Source: Marinobacter sp.
GTDB taxonomy: Bacteria > Pseudomonadota > Gammaproteobacteria > Pseudomonadales > Oleiphilaceae
Direction: 5' to 3'
DNA: 39,973 bases
Assembly (NCBI GenBank): GCA_018623515.1
Contig: JAAZVL010000009.1
Location: 1-39,973 of the forward strand
Under the pieces are notes generated by a model. That model saw only the letters and a list, made by a program, of their open reading frames with translations, was not told the DNA's origin and made no database searches. Below, in pieces: positions 1 through 8,071 of the stretch (positions are counted from its first letter, which is position 1; every line of letters begins with the position of its first letter). The position numbers and the translations under genes were made by a program.

Positions 1-580
1 CGGCGAGCCTTCCCACATCGTGTTCCTGACCTGTGACATGACCGGCGTATTGCCGCCCGTGTCCATCCTGAACCGTGAAGCGGCGGCCTACCACTTCCTG
101 AGCGGTTACACCGCGCTGGTTGGCTCCACTGAGATGGGATCTTCTTCCAAGCTGAAGTCCACCTTCTCCACCTGCTTCGGCGCGCCGTTCTTCCCGCGCC
201 CGGCCGGCGTTTACGCCGAGCTGCTGATGAAGCGCATGGACGAGTTTGGCAGCAAGGTCTTCCTGGTGAACACGGGCTGGACCGGCGGCCCCTACGGCGA
301 AGGCAGCCGTTTCAGCATCCCGACCACCCGCGCCATTATCGCCGCGATCCAGAACGGTGATCTCGACGACGTGGAAACCGAGCATCTGGACGCCCTGAAC
401 CTGGACGTGCCCAAGCACGTACCGGGTGTCGACACCGAACTGCTGAACCCACGCAACACCTGGGTCAGCCCGGACTACTACGATGGCAAGGCCCAGGAAC
501 TGATTGCCCAGTTCGTGGAGAACTTCAAGAAGTTCGACGTGGCCGACTCCATCGTTGAGGCCGGACCGAAGCTAAGCTGA
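1..580 (+). CDS. pckA: Phosphoenolpyruvate carboxykinase (ATP), C-terminal part
   Basis: This enzyme decarboxylates oxaloacetate to phosphoenolpyruvate with ATP, the first committed step of gluconeogenesis, in the cytoplasm. The reading frame is already open at base 2 and runs to TGA at 578-580, so only about the last 193 residues are present and the N-terminal part lies outside the window. Family landmarks include [15 protein letters not shown], a [11 protein letters not shown] stretch, the VNTGWTGG segment and the late [14 protein letters not shown] block, all in the order seen in ATP-type PckA. The C-terminus (AGPKLS) ends like E. coli PckA, so the 3' end looks intact. A strong hairpin follows 16 bp after the stop. 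The convergent globin gene ends at 647. Confidence is high because the conserved blocks are contiguous. Confidence 0.96.
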   Translation, partial: GEPSHIVFLTCDMTGVLPPVSILNREAAAYHFLSGYTALVGSTEMGSSSKLKSTFSTCFGAPFFPRPAGVYAELLMKRMDEFGSKVFLVNTGWTGGPYGEGSRFSIPTTRAIIAAIQNGDLDDVETEHLDALNLDVPKHVPGVDTELLNPRNTWVSPDYYDGKAQELIAQFVENFKKFDVADSIVEAGPKLS

Positions 581-596
581 GCTTCGTGATGAAAAC

Positions 597-626
597 GGGG
601 TCAGATGAAGGCTTTCATCTGACCCC
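597..626 (-). terminator. Near-perfect hairpin between pckA and the globin gene (terminator or REP-like repeat)
   Basis: Thirteen-base arms (597-609 and 614-626, GGGGTCAGATGAA and its complement) enclose a 4-base loop. On the minus strand the stem is followed by GTTTTC, a short T run, so it fits best as a terminator for the globin gene. On the plus strand there is no T run, but the stem is strong enough to protect or end the pckA transcript. The stem reads almost the same on both strands, which is also typical of dispersed palindromic (REP-type) elements. Confidence 0.6.
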
Positions 627-646
627 ATGTTCAGCCCCGAATTCCC

Positions 647-1009
647 TCACACTGCCACTATCTGGGACCGGAGCCCATACAGGGCGTACAGCACTTCCTC
701 CTGCTCCCTCTGACCAATACCATTCTTATCCAGCGCCAGCAGCGCGTCGTCCAGAACGGCCATGAATTCGGCCGGAGAGATGTTCATACCACGGTGAGCC
801 GAAACCATATCCTTGCCCTGGTAGGCATCGGATGGCCCGCCGGTTGCACTCACGAAGAACGTAGCCGCTGCGTTTTTGAGTTTCGGCAGATCCACGTCGG
901 CGAACCGGACGCCGATCAGTTTGTTTACGGCATGGTTATCCACCACATCATTCGCAATCCTGGTGATGCCTTCCACGCCACCGAGTCGATTGAACAGTGA
1001 TTCTGTCAT
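647..1009 (-). CDS. Group I truncated hemoglobin (2/2 globin)
   Basis: This is a small cytoplasmic haem protein of about 120 residues, the usual size for the truncated globin family, whose members bind O2 or NO and often help detoxify NO. The start was set at ATG 1009 (MTESLFNRLGG) because a good AGGGAGGA ribosome site lies just upstream; a longer open frame to 1057 has no such support. The sequence begins with the family's LFxRLGG helix, has a GGPSDAYQGKDM turn and the proximal-histidine segment SAHRGMNI (H72). A tyrosine at the B10 position, common in NO dioxygenases of this family, is not evident, so ligand chemistry may differ. It is divergent from an HxlR regulator 123 bp away, which makes that regulator a candidate controller. 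The substrate is unknown. Confidence 0.88.
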   Translation of the reverse strand: MTESLFNRLGGVEGITRIANDVVDNHAVNKLIGVRFADVDLPKLKNAAATFFVSATGGPSDAYQGKDMVSAHRGMNISPAEFMAVLDDALLALDKNGIGQREQEEVLYALYGLRSQIVAV

Positions 1010-1056
1010 GATGTCCTCCCTGCGCTTTTTGCGCTTCGAACAATCAAAGACTAGCA

Positions 1057-1084
1057 TTGACAGTAGATAGAACTACTACACAAT
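1057..1084 (+). promoter_or_regulatory. Candidate promoter with overlapping dyad in the globin/HxlR divergent region
   Basis: A perfect -35 hexamer TTGACA (1057-1062) is followed after 16 bp by CACAAT (1079-1084), four of six matches to the -10 consensus, and points toward the HxlR gene. An inverted repeat AGTAG-6-CTACT (1062-1077) sits in the spacer, where a bound repressor would block RNA polymerase. HxlR proteins bind short dyads in such divergent regions, so autoregulation and control of the globin are plausible but inferred. Confidence 0.5.
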
Positions 1085-1132
1085 CTGTAGCCGCTCCTGT
1101 CGTCTTACTCAGCCAGGCGGGGAGGATCTGCG

Positions 1133-1846
1133 ATGCTGAGCTATGGCCAATTCTGTCCCCTTGCCCAATCTACCCAGCTTCTGTGCGAACGATGGACGCT
1201 CCTCGTCATCCGAGAGCTGATCGCCGGCAGTACCCGTTTTTCCGAACTCCAGCGGGGCCTGCCGTTGATCTCACCCACCATGCTGTCCCGCCGATTGAAG
1301 ACCCTGGAGCGTGCAGGCGTGATCAGAACCGGCAGCGAACAGGGCCACTCCATTTACGAACTCACCGAGGCGGGCCGCGAGCTTCGGCCGGTGGTGGAGC
1401 TGCTAGGTGCCTGGGGGCACCGGTGGGCCAGATCTGACCTTCGCGAAGGGGATCTGGATGCCGGCCTGCTCATGTGGGACATGCGCCGGAGCATTAATCC
1501 TGACGTTTTTGGTCATCGGCAGGTGGTGGTGGAGTTTGAGTACCCGGACGCCCCGAAAGGTGCCCGGCACTGGTGGCTGGTGGCTCGTGAAGGTGAAATT
1601 GACCTCTGCCTGCACGATCCTGGCCACGAGGTCGACCTGCTTGTGCGCAGCTCCCTCAGGGCCATGACCCGGGTCTGGATTTGCGAGCAGACGCTCAACG
1701 AGGCGATAGGGTCGGGGGAAATCAGGGTTCTGGGGAACCCGGAGCTCGCCGGCAGACTTCAGGACTGGCTCACCGCCAGCCCCCTGTCAAAACTCGGAAC
1801 CAGGCCACCCCCCGAGGTTATCTGGAAATCCGCCAATCAGGCGTAG
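1133..1846 (+). CDS. HxlR-family winged-helix regulator with C-terminal ligand-type domain
   Basis: Residues 1-100 form an HxlR-type MarR-like winged helix: a start CPLAQSTQLLCERW with a cysteine at position 8, then WTLLVIREL, the RFSELQRGLP recognition region and LSRRLKTLERAGVI. Family members often sense quinones, aldehydes or reactive electrophiles through such an N-terminal cysteine. The protein is 237 residues, about twice the size of minimal HxlR proteins. The extra half (residues about 115-225) resembles the SCP2-like extension found in longer family members, but I assign it only tentatively. GGGGAGGAT precedes the ATG. The gene is divergent from the truncated globin, and its 3' end overlaps the convergent TRAP permease by 10 bp. 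Confidence 0.85.
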   Translation: MLSYGQFCPLAQSTQLLCERWTLLVIRELIAGSTRFSELQRGLPLISPTMLSRRLKTLERAGVIRTGSEQGHSIYELTEAGRELRPVVELLGAWGHRWARSDLREGDLDAGLLMWDMRRSINPDVFGHRQVVVEFEYPDAPKGARHWWLVAREGEIDLCLHDPGHEVDLLVRSSLRAMTRVWICEQTLNEAIGSGEIRVLGNPELAGRLQDWLTASPLSKLGTRPPPEVIWKSANQA

Positions 1847-3900
1847 AAGATCAACGGGCCAAAGGCCACCAGCAACAGCGAGATCCCCATCGCAATCAGG
1901 GGCAGGATGATCCGCTCGTGGCGCTGGTAGAAGGTGCCGGTTTCCTGTTGGGCTGCCGTGACCTCAGCCTCGCCCACCACCTGCCGGGTGAGCAGATGGT
2001 TAAGCGCCACCGGCGGACTCAGATAACCCAGCTCAAAGGCCACCAGTGTGACCATCCAGAAGTGGACGGGGTGAATACCGCTGGCGTAGGCAATACTGGC
2101 CACGGTGGCGGTTACCAGGATGACCGCCCCGAAGGCATCCATGATCATCCCGAGGATGACCAGAATCACCACCATCAGCAGCATCGCGGACCAGGCACTG
2201 TCGAAGGCCTGGGGGAAGCTCTGCATGATATGGGAGCGTTCGATCACACCACCGATGCTGACCGACAGTCCCAGTAACAGCAGCAAGGCACCAATTTCCG
2301 CCGTAGTGTCATTGGTGGCGCCCCGAATGCTGCGCTCGAGCCCATGATGGCTGCGCTCCCCGGAGGCCCTCCCTCTTCGGTTCCTGAGGCTGACATGTTC
2401 ATACAACAGGATCGCCAGCATGATCACCGGCAGCAGCCGGGGCGCCGAGAACTCATCCATCCCCACATCCAGGGCATAGCGGTAAAACAGGACCACCACC
2501 GCAATCACCAGCACATAGGGGATCAGGGGTTTCAGCGCCTGAAGCATCGCCGGTAACGCCTGTGAGGACGGTGCCAGATCAAACCGGCTCTGGCGGTTGA
2601 CCGACAACGCCACCAGGGTGAACATCGCGGCCGTCAGCACGAATACCCAGATTCCCCAGCCGAAGAGTTCATCGGTCGTGACTTCCCGGTTGAGGTAGGC
2701 GATAACCACAACCAGCAGGCACGGCCTCAGTACCACACCGAGGGACCCGGACATCGCAGTGGCGGCCAGCGCCAGCTGGCGCCGGGCCCCGGCGGCCCGA
2801 AGCTCACTGTAAATCACCGCCCCGGCAGCGATGACAAAGATCCCGGAGGCACCGGTGTAGGCGGTGGGCACCGCAGCCACCAGCACGGCCACCACCGCCA
2901 GCAGTTCCGGCGGCATGCGCCAGGGCCGGAACACGTTGAACACCAGGGTCGCCAGACGGGTCTGCTTGAGCATCATACCCACCCAGACATACAGCCCGAC
3001 ATTCAGGAACATGTCCGCCAGCTCCATCATCTTGCCCAGGTAGATACCAATGCCCGAGGCGTGGCCAATCAGGGCGAAATAGGTGCCCGAGATCAGGCAC
3101 ATGACGGTATAGAGCGGCACCGCCAGGAACGCCTTGTTCAGGTTGCCGCCTTCCTGAAGATCCCCGGGCACCCGCAACAACCGATAGAGGCTGGCCAGGG
3201 TCAGACAGGCAAAGCCGGCGATCCAGAGGTTGTGTAGCAGCAGTTCCTCACCGGAGACCAGGGTGTCCGACCCCAGGCTGGCCTGACGGAAGATCACGCT
3301 GGATCCCAGCAACATGGCATTGGCAATGGTTTGCAGGGCGTGGGAAACCGTATAATCCAGCCGGGTTTCCATCGCCCGCATGGCAATGTGATGACGGGTC
3401 AGGGTAGCGGTCACAGCACACAACATGACCAGAATGACCAGGATGTAGCGCTGCGACTCCAGGCCAAGGGCGATGACGTCCGCGACAAACAGCTCCACCG
3501 CCCGGTAGACCCTGACCCCTGGCGTCAGGTTGTCCTTCAGGTTCTGATAATTCTGGTGAGCCGCCTTGCAGTCCGCGACTGATCGTTCGATGGCCAGGCG
3601 TACCTCGTCCGGATCCTTTTCTTCCGCCCCGAGTAACGCGGCCATCGGGTCGTCGTTATCCGGCTCCTCTGCCAGTTCCGCGGCTACGGCAGCCTCGATA
3701 TCCCGGTCCGGATCGCACTCGGGCGCCACCGGATCCATGCGAAGCTTGTAATAACCACTCCAGAGCTGTTCACCGGTCTGCAGCATCCGGTTGTGGATGT
3801 CACTGCTGGTGGAGAACAACACCACCGCCAGCAGCAGCAAGCAGGCCGGCAATGAGGAAAACCACTCCAGTCCGGTACGACGAAAACCCGCCTTTGCCAT
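1837..3900 (-). CDS. TRAP transporter large permease (DctM-type) with fused N-terminal membrane region
   Basis: This is an inner-membrane protein of 687 residues, well above the roughly 430 of a standalone DctM. The C-terminal two thirds has many hydrophobic segments and TRAP-type motifs such as PTAYTGASGIFVIAAGAVIY and ELGYLSPPVALNHLL near the end. The N-terminal region (about 1-200) has one early membrane segment, a long acidic loop (about 50-130) and then further membrane helices. It probably replaces the separate small DctQ subunit, as in fused TRAP permeases. Family knowledge: such permeases use a Na+ gradient to import substrates delivered by a periplasmic binding protein. The start is 28 bp after the TatT-like lipoprotein stop, so the two genes are likely co-transcribed. 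The substrate cannot be read from sequence. Confidence 0.85.
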   Translation of the reverse strand: MAKAGFRRTGLEWFSSLPACLLLLAVVLFSTSSDIHNRMLQTGEQLWSGYYKLRMDPVAPECDPDRDIEAAVAAELAEEPDNDDPMAALLGAEEKDPDEVRLAIERSVADCKAAHQNYQNLKDNLTPGVRVYRAVELFVADVIALGLESQRYILVILVMLCAVTATLTRHHIAMRAMETRLDYTVSHALQTIANAMLLGSSVIFRQASLGSDTLVSGEELLLHNLWIAGFACLTLASLYRLLRVPGDLQEGGNLNKAFLAVPLYTVMCLISGTYFALIGHASGIGIYLGKMMELADMFLNVGLYVWVGMMLKQTRLATLVFNVFRPWRMPPELLAVVAVLVAAVPTAYTGASGIFVIAAGAVIYSELRAAGARRQLALAATAMSGSLGVVLRPCLLVVVIAYLNREVTTDELFGWGIWVFVLTAAMFTLVALSVNRQSRFDLAPSSQALPAMLQALKPLIPYVLVIAVVVLFYRYALDVGMDEFSAPRLLPVIMLAILLYEHVSLRNRRGRASGERSHHGLERSIRGATNDTTAEIGALLLLLGLSVSIGGVIERSHIMQSFPQAFDSAWSAMLLMVVILVILGMIMDAFGAVILVTATVASIAYASGIHPVHFWMVTLVAFELGYLSPPVALNHLLTRQVVGEAEVTAAQQETGTFYQRHERIILPLIAMGISLLLVAFGPLIFYA

Positions 3901-3928
3901 AACTACCTATCCCCGGGAAACCTTTGGT

Positions 3929-4993
3929 TTACAGCAGATCGTCCAGATCCATGGTTTCAACCGACTCCTGCCGGTCGTCCCAGAAGGTACCAAGTTGGCC
4001 AAGCGGCGTCCGGTGCCCGGTATTTTCCATCCACATCCGGTCGGAAATAGCCACGATCATGTCGGTGGCCATGGCGTCAACGAAACGCCAGTCCTCACTG
4101 GCCGGATCCTGTTCCAGGGATTCGGCATGCTCGCGGATGACATCCCGAAGCCGTGGCTCGTCTCCCTTGTTGAGGGCGGCGATGGCATGGAACACGTGGG
4201 GCAGGCGCACACCGGCAGCCTCGCCCTGATCGTCGGCAATCTCCAGTCGCTCAAAAGCATCCTCACCCTCGGGCTGGGCGCCGGGAATCATGGCCCAGAC
4301 AGTGGCACGCAGGGCCATCGGTGCCCCCCACCACTTGTCGTTCGCCAGACAACTGGTGCCCCGTGCCACGACGGAACCAATATTGGCCGGCACCCCGATT
4401 GAGGAAGTGGACTGAATCTGGGCATTCAATGCCTGCAGACCGGACAGGAGGCCGGCAAGGTAAATGAATTCGTCCATGTCATCCTCGAATTGCGGGCACT
4501 CGCCGGTCCCGACTTCGCCGTAATGGGCATTGTGGTGCTGCCAGGCCCGGTAGTAGCGCCGGGACGCCAGCGCGTAGGCCCGTTTCTGGCGGATCATGGC
4601 ATCCTCCGCTTCCTCAGCCTCCAAGCCGTTCAGGGCCGCCAGGGCATCCAGCTCGTGCTCACGGGCCTGCTCCTCGGCACAGCCACCGGAGGACAGGTAC
4701 AGCATCACCGCCAGCTGATCCGGTTCGTCGGTGACCCGGCCGAAGGACATCAGCAGCGGCGCGGTGGCCTCGCTCATGGCACAGCCCATGGCCAGGTCCT
4801 GTGACTGCATCAGGTAGGGCACCGTGTGATTGCGGGAAAACCCCTGCATGACGTCACCGGTGGTCTTGTACATCATATGGTCGATCACACCGCAGCCAGT
4901 GACCAGGGTCGTGACGGCAAACGTGGCGAGCAGGCCGCGGAAGCGAACCCGCAGAGTAGTCGCAGATCGGAGGGATTGACGGAGGTTGGTCAT
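3929..4993 (-). CDS. TatT-like TRAP-associated lipoprotein
   Basis: The predicted lipoprotein has a signal segment ending in LVTGC, a lipobox with the cysteine about 34 residues from the chosen ATG at 4993. In-frame alternative starts lie at 5014 (ATG) and 5029 (GTG); none has a strong ribosome site, so the start is uncertain. The mature part is mainly helical, about 320 residues, with repeated Ala-rich and Leu-rich segments compatible with TPR-like repeats. TatT proteins (first described in Treponema, Tp0956) form a periplasmic ring that docks the TRAP binding protein. The gene lies directly upstream of the TRAP permease, which is the main reason for the call. The binding protein gene lies beyond the HU gene on the same strand. 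Confidence 0.7.
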   Translation of the reverse strand: MTNLRQSLRSATTLRVRFRGLLATFAVTTLVTGCGVIDHMMYKTTGDVMQGFSRNHTVPYLMQSQDLAMGCAMSEATAPLLMSFGRVTDEPDQLAVMLYLSSGGCAEEQAREHELDALAALNGLEAEEAEDAMIRQKRAYALASRRYYRAWQHHNAHYGEVGTGECPQFEDDMDEFIYLAGLLSGLQALNAQIQSTSSIGVPANIGSVVARGTSCLANDKWWGAPMALRATVWAMIPGAQPEGEDAFERLEIADDQGEAAGVRLPHVFHAIAALNKGDEPRLRDVIREHAESLEQDPASEDWRFVDAMATDMIVAISDRMWMENTGHRTPLGQLGTFWDDRQESVETMDLDDLL

Positions 4994-5059
4994 GACTTCT
5001 GTACCTTTTGACATTCTTGTTCTGATCACGCGGCCTCAACACTGGCAGCCAGCGCAAAT

Positions 5060-5074
5060 GTTACAAACTGTAAC
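5060..5074 (-). promoter_or_regulatory. Perfect dyad upstream of the TatT-like gene
   Basis: GTTACA-AAC-TGTAAC is a perfect 6-3-6 inverted repeat about 65-80 bp upstream of the lipoprotein start and about 150 bp upstream of the HU start. It has the size and symmetry of an operator for a dimeric regulator. No regulator can be named from sequence alone. Confidence 0.35.
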
Positions 5075-5162
5075 CGGCGGCATTATGGCCCGTCAGAGCC
5101 GGTATTTATGAGACCGGGCCCGCAAATGACGGCAACGGTTGGCACTTTGTCCTCAACGCGGT

Positions 5163-5191
5163 TTGCACAATCGGCGCTGAGCCACTATAGA
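5163..5191 (+). promoter_or_regulatory. Sigma-70 type promoter for the HU gene
   Basis: TTGCAC (5163-5168) and TATAGA (5186-5191) are separated by exactly 17 bp. They lie 35 bp upstream of the HU start codon, leaving a short leader with AAGAGGA as ribosome site. Both hexamers are close to consensus, which suits a highly expressed nucleoid protein. Confidence 0.7.
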
Positions 5192-5225
5192 TTTCTGTCG
5201 ACAACGACAATAAGAGGACTCTCCC

Positions 5226-5498
5226 ATGCGCAAACCTGAACTCGCTGCCGCCATCGCGGACCGCACTGGCATGACCCGGGAAAAAGCCGGCGAAGTCATT
5301 GCCGCCTTCACCGACCAGGTATCCGCCGCTGCCGCCCGTGGCGAGGATGTCAGCCTGATCGGCTTCGGAACGTTCAATATCCGCAGCCGTGAGGCTCGCA
5401 GCGGCCGCAACCCCCAGACCGGGGCGTCCATCCAGATTCCGGCCAGCAAGACGGTCGGATTCAAGGCGGGCAAAGCCCTGAAGGATGCGGTTCAGTAA
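5226..5498 (+). CDS. HU-family DNA-binding protein
   Basis: The 90-residue protein has the full HU/IHF fold length. It shows the N-terminal helices MRKPELAAAIADRTGM, the central LIGFGTFNIRSREAR strand region, the GRNPQTG DNA-intercalating arm start and the C-terminal SKTVGFKAGKALKDAV. HU dimers bend and compact DNA without strong sequence preference. The gene is a single transcription unit with its own promoter and terminator, inserted on the plus strand between two minus-strand TRAP genes. It is shorter and more generic than IhfA or IhfB, so HU is preferred, but I cannot say whether it is the main housekeeping HU or a paralogue. Confidence 0.93.
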   Translation: MRKPELAAAIADRTGMTREKAGEVIAAFTDQVSAAAARGEDVSLIGFGTFNIRSREARSGRNPQTGASIQIPASKTVGFKAGKALKDAVQ

Positions 5499-5506
5499 GG
5501 AGCATA

Positions 5507-5525
5507 GGGCCCGCGCAGCGGGCCC
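5507..5525 (+). terminator. Rho-independent terminator after the HU gene
   Basis: An 8-bp perfect GC stem (GGGCCCGC / GCGGGCCC) with a GCA loop begins 8 bp after the HU stop and is followed by TTGTTCT. The stop of the convergent binding-protein gene is only 7 bp beyond, so the stem may also end that transcript, although the T run is on the HU side. Confidence 0.8.
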
Positions 5526-5531
5526 TTGTTC

Positions 5532-6563
5532 TCAGGAGGCGCACTCCGCACGGGCCCCATCCACCCGGCACCGGATCGCCCTCATCAGCTTGATGGCACG
5601 CTCGTCATAAATCCCGTCCTCCAGCAGGGACAGGCGTACCTTTCTCAGCATCTTGTCGTACTCGGCGGTATCTTCCTGCGGCAGACTCATCCAGACATCT
5701 TCGGGAATCCCGGCTTCAGCCTCTGCAATGATCCCGTAGGCCTCGTCCAGCCGCTGGATGGCCTGGTCCCGGACCATCTGGCCGGCGTCATCCGGGAAGC
5801 GGTCCCGGTGAATGATGACCTGGAAGTTCATGTAGGCCAGCGCGTAGCGGACCACGGCACCGTCCGGATTCACACCTTTGTAAAGTTCCAGGGGCTGGTA
5901 CGCCACCGCTGGAGCATAGGCAAGATCGACACTGCCGTTATTGAATTTGCCGGCGAAATTGGCCGAGTTGGAACCCACCACCGAAGCGCCGACATGGCGC
6001 ACCATGCGCACCGATGCCTCATCATAATCCAGGGTCGCGATGCGCTTGCCCTGCAGTTTCTCGACCGAATCGATGCTGCGATCCCGGGTATGCAGGTAAA
6101 TGGCACCAGCCGGGAATACGCCGGCCACCTCATAGGGGCCGTTCACCAGGAATGGCCGGGCCTTGGGCTGGCTCAGGGTGTTGTACAGCAGGCGCATCTC
6201 CTCCTCGCCCGGCACTGCACCCATGGCCTCGAGACTGCCGGTGAACTTGTTGAACTCGCGGGCCCGGGTGCCGGTCAGCAGGACCGCATCGCACTGCCCG
6301 GCTTTGAAGTCCTCGGCCGCCACCTTTTCGTCGGTGTAGGCCCGCAGGTCGAGCTTGATACCCCGTTTCAGGGCCACCGGCTGGAAGGTTTTGGTGATCG
6401 CGAACAGTGGGCCATTGGCGCCCACCGGATCAAAAACGCAGAAGCTGCGCTCGAGGATCTCCTGGGAGGCCTGCTCCTGGGCCTGGCCATGGGACGAGAG
6501 CAACAGGGAGGCGCACAGGGTGGCGGCCACGGCCACCCGATGCGGGAAGTTTGCTGATTTCAC
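5532..6563 (-). CDS. Putative TRAP-type periplasmic solute-binding protein
   Basis: The 343-residue protein starts at GTG 6563 with an AGGAG ribosome site. It has a cleavable signal peptide (hydrophobic core about 9-23, cleavage near SHGQAQ). The mature part has two-lobe binding-protein features: an early FDPVGANGP loop, GQCDAVLLTGTRAREFNKFTG, a KLQGKRIATLDYDEAS segment typical of DctP-like or TAXI-like domains, and a C-terminal helical region. The likely role is to capture an organic acid or similar solute and deliver it to the TRAP permease at 1837-3900. It is the same orientation as the TatT-like and permease genes but separated from them by the HU gene. The substrate is unknown. Family assignment below the binding-protein level is tentative. 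Confidence 0.72.
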   Translation of the reverse strand: MKSANFPHRVAVAATLCASLLLSSHGQAQEQASQEILERSFCVFDPVGANGPLFAITKTFQPVALKRGIKLDLRAYTDEKVAAEDFKAGQCDAVLLTGTRAREFNKFTGSLEAMGAVPGEEEMRLLYNTLSQPKARPFLVNGPYEVAGVFPAGAIYLHTRDRSIDSVEKLQGKRIATLDYDEASVRMVRHVGASVVGSNSANFAGKFNNGSVDLAYAPAVAYQPLELYKGVNPDGAVVRYALAYMNFQVIIHRDRFPDDAGQMVRDQAIQRLDEAYGIIAEAEAGIPEDVWMSLPQEDTAEYDKMLRKVRLSLLEDGIYDERAIKLMRAIRCRVDGARAECAS

Positions 6564-6763
6564 GGGATGACTCCTGATTTATTATTGTAGGGCGCCGGAA
6601 CGTCCGGGTGCCGGCCTTGCCACATTGTCCTTGAGCGACCTTAGGTCGACCGCTACAAGAATACGTTGGCACAGGTGCCTGCCATCAAGGTCTTTTCAGC
6701 AAGAGGGGGAGATTCTGTGATGGTGTCGACAGAGGTCACCCGACCTCTGCCGCATTTCCGGGA

Positions 6764-8071
6764 TCAGACCTGCAAGCCATCCCAGGCTTTGTGGCCCTCG
6801 AACAGGGTCAGCCGGACCACCCCGGGCAGTTCGCGGCCGATGACCGGCGCATGGCGCCCTGCCGAAACCAGTGTGCTGTCATCAGCAATCCAGGTGGCGC
6901 CCGGGTCGAACAGGCACAGATCCGCCACGTCACCTTCCGCCAGACCGGCGCTCCGACCAACCACCGAGGCCGGTCCGATGGTCAGGGCCCGCACGAGGTC
7001 GGTCAACGCCAACTCATTCCGGTTAACCAGTTCCAGCCCCATGGACAACACGCTTTCGATGGTGGACAGCCCAGGCTCAGTGGCAGCCAGCGGCGCCTGC
7101 TTGGCGGCCGAATCATGGGGCTGGTGCTGGCTGACAATGGCGGCAATGATACCTTCCCGCACGCCGGCCACCAGGGCTTTCCGGTCAGCCTCCGAGCGCA
7201 GTGGCGGACGCACATGGAAGCGACTGTCAAAGCCGGCCAGGGCATCCTCGGTAAACACCAGCTGGTGCATGGCGACGTCGGCAGTGACCTTGATACCCCG
7301 CTGCTGGGCTTCCGCCAGCATTTCGACACTGCGGGCACAGGAGAGCTGGCTCAGATGCAGGCAGACCCCGGTCTCCTCCGCCAGTAACAGCATCTCCATG
7401 ACTGCAGCGGTTTCCGCCACCTCAGGAATCCCCAGAAGCCCCAGGCGGGACGTCACCAGGCCATCATGGGCATAGCCGTCTGCCGCCAGGGCCTGGTTTT
7501 CCGGGCTGAACAAAACCGTCAGGCCGAAAGTCTGGGCATAGGCCATACAGCGGCGCAGGATACGGGCGTTACGCACCCCGCGGGAGCCGTTACCCACCGC
7601 GACGCAGCCGGCGTTCCTGAGACCCGCCATATCGCTCAACAGGTCGCCCTCCAGCCCGCGGGTAATGGCGCCAATGGGCAACACGCGGATCGGGGAGCGA
7701 CTCGCGGCCACATCCCGGATCAGGTGCGTCACGGCCCCGGAATCATTGACCGGCGAGGTCTCCGGCGAGGCGCAAACCGTGGTGAACCCGCCATGGGCTG
7801 CCGCCCGGGTTTCAGACGCAATGTTGCCCTTCTGGCCATTGCCCGGTTCACGCAGATTGCAGCAAAGGTCGACAAAACCCGGGGCGATCACCCAGCCTTC
7901 CGCATTGATGGTGTCATCCACGTCGGCACTGCGGGCCTCGCTGCCGGTGGCGGCAATCCGGCCATCGCGAATCAGCAGACCATCGTTCTCGGTCTCCCGG
8001 CCCTGGCCATCGATCAGGCGACCACCGGTAATCAGTAGCAGCGGCGAGGATTGGTTGCTGGTATGACTCAT
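6764..8071 (-). CDS. pyrC': Non-catalytic dihydroorotase-like protein (PyrC'/PyrX), ATCase partner
   Basis: The 435-residue amidohydrolase-fold protein starts at ATG 8071, whose bases overlap the pyrB stop in an ATGA; longer open frame upstream is pyrB sequence and is not used. In active dihydroorotases a DxHxHLREPG motif binds zinc. Here it reads D68-L-C70-C-N72 before LREPG, so both metal histidines are lost. The later catalytic TDHAPH block reads SQHQPH, so the catalytic aspartate is lost too. In Pseudomonas such pseudo-dihydroorotases are needed to build the dodecameric aspartate transcarbamoylase with PyrB and have no dihydroorotase activity. A true pyrC must therefore lie elsewhere. Translational coupling to pyrB supports a structural role with it. 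Confidence 0.92.
   Translation of the reverse strand: MSHTSNQSSPLLLITGGRLIDGQGRETENDGLLIRDGRIAATGSEARSADVDDTINAEGWVIAPGFVDLCCNLREPGNGQKGNIASETRAAAHGGFTTVCASPETSPVNDSGAVTHLIRDVAASRSPIRVLPIGAITRGLEGDLLSDMAGLRNAGCVAVGNGSRGVRNARILRRCMAYAQTFGLTVLFSPENQALAADGYAHDGLVTSRLGLLGIPEVAETAAVMEMLLLAEETGVCLHLSQLSCARSVEMLAEAQQRGIKVTADVAMHQLVFTEDALAGFDSRFHVRPPLRSEADRKALVAGVREGIIAAIVSQHQPHDSAAKQAPLAATEPGLSTIESVLSMGLELVNRNELALTDLVRALTIGPASVVGRSAGLAEGDVADLCLFDPGATWIADDSTLVSAGRHAPVIGRELPGVVRLTLFEGHKAWDGLQV

Noticed and set aside
6730..6749. 8-bp hairpin (CAGAGGTC, ACCC loop) as terminator of the pyrC' gene
   Set aside because: It is in the right place but has no T run on the minus strand; kept only as a weak possibility.
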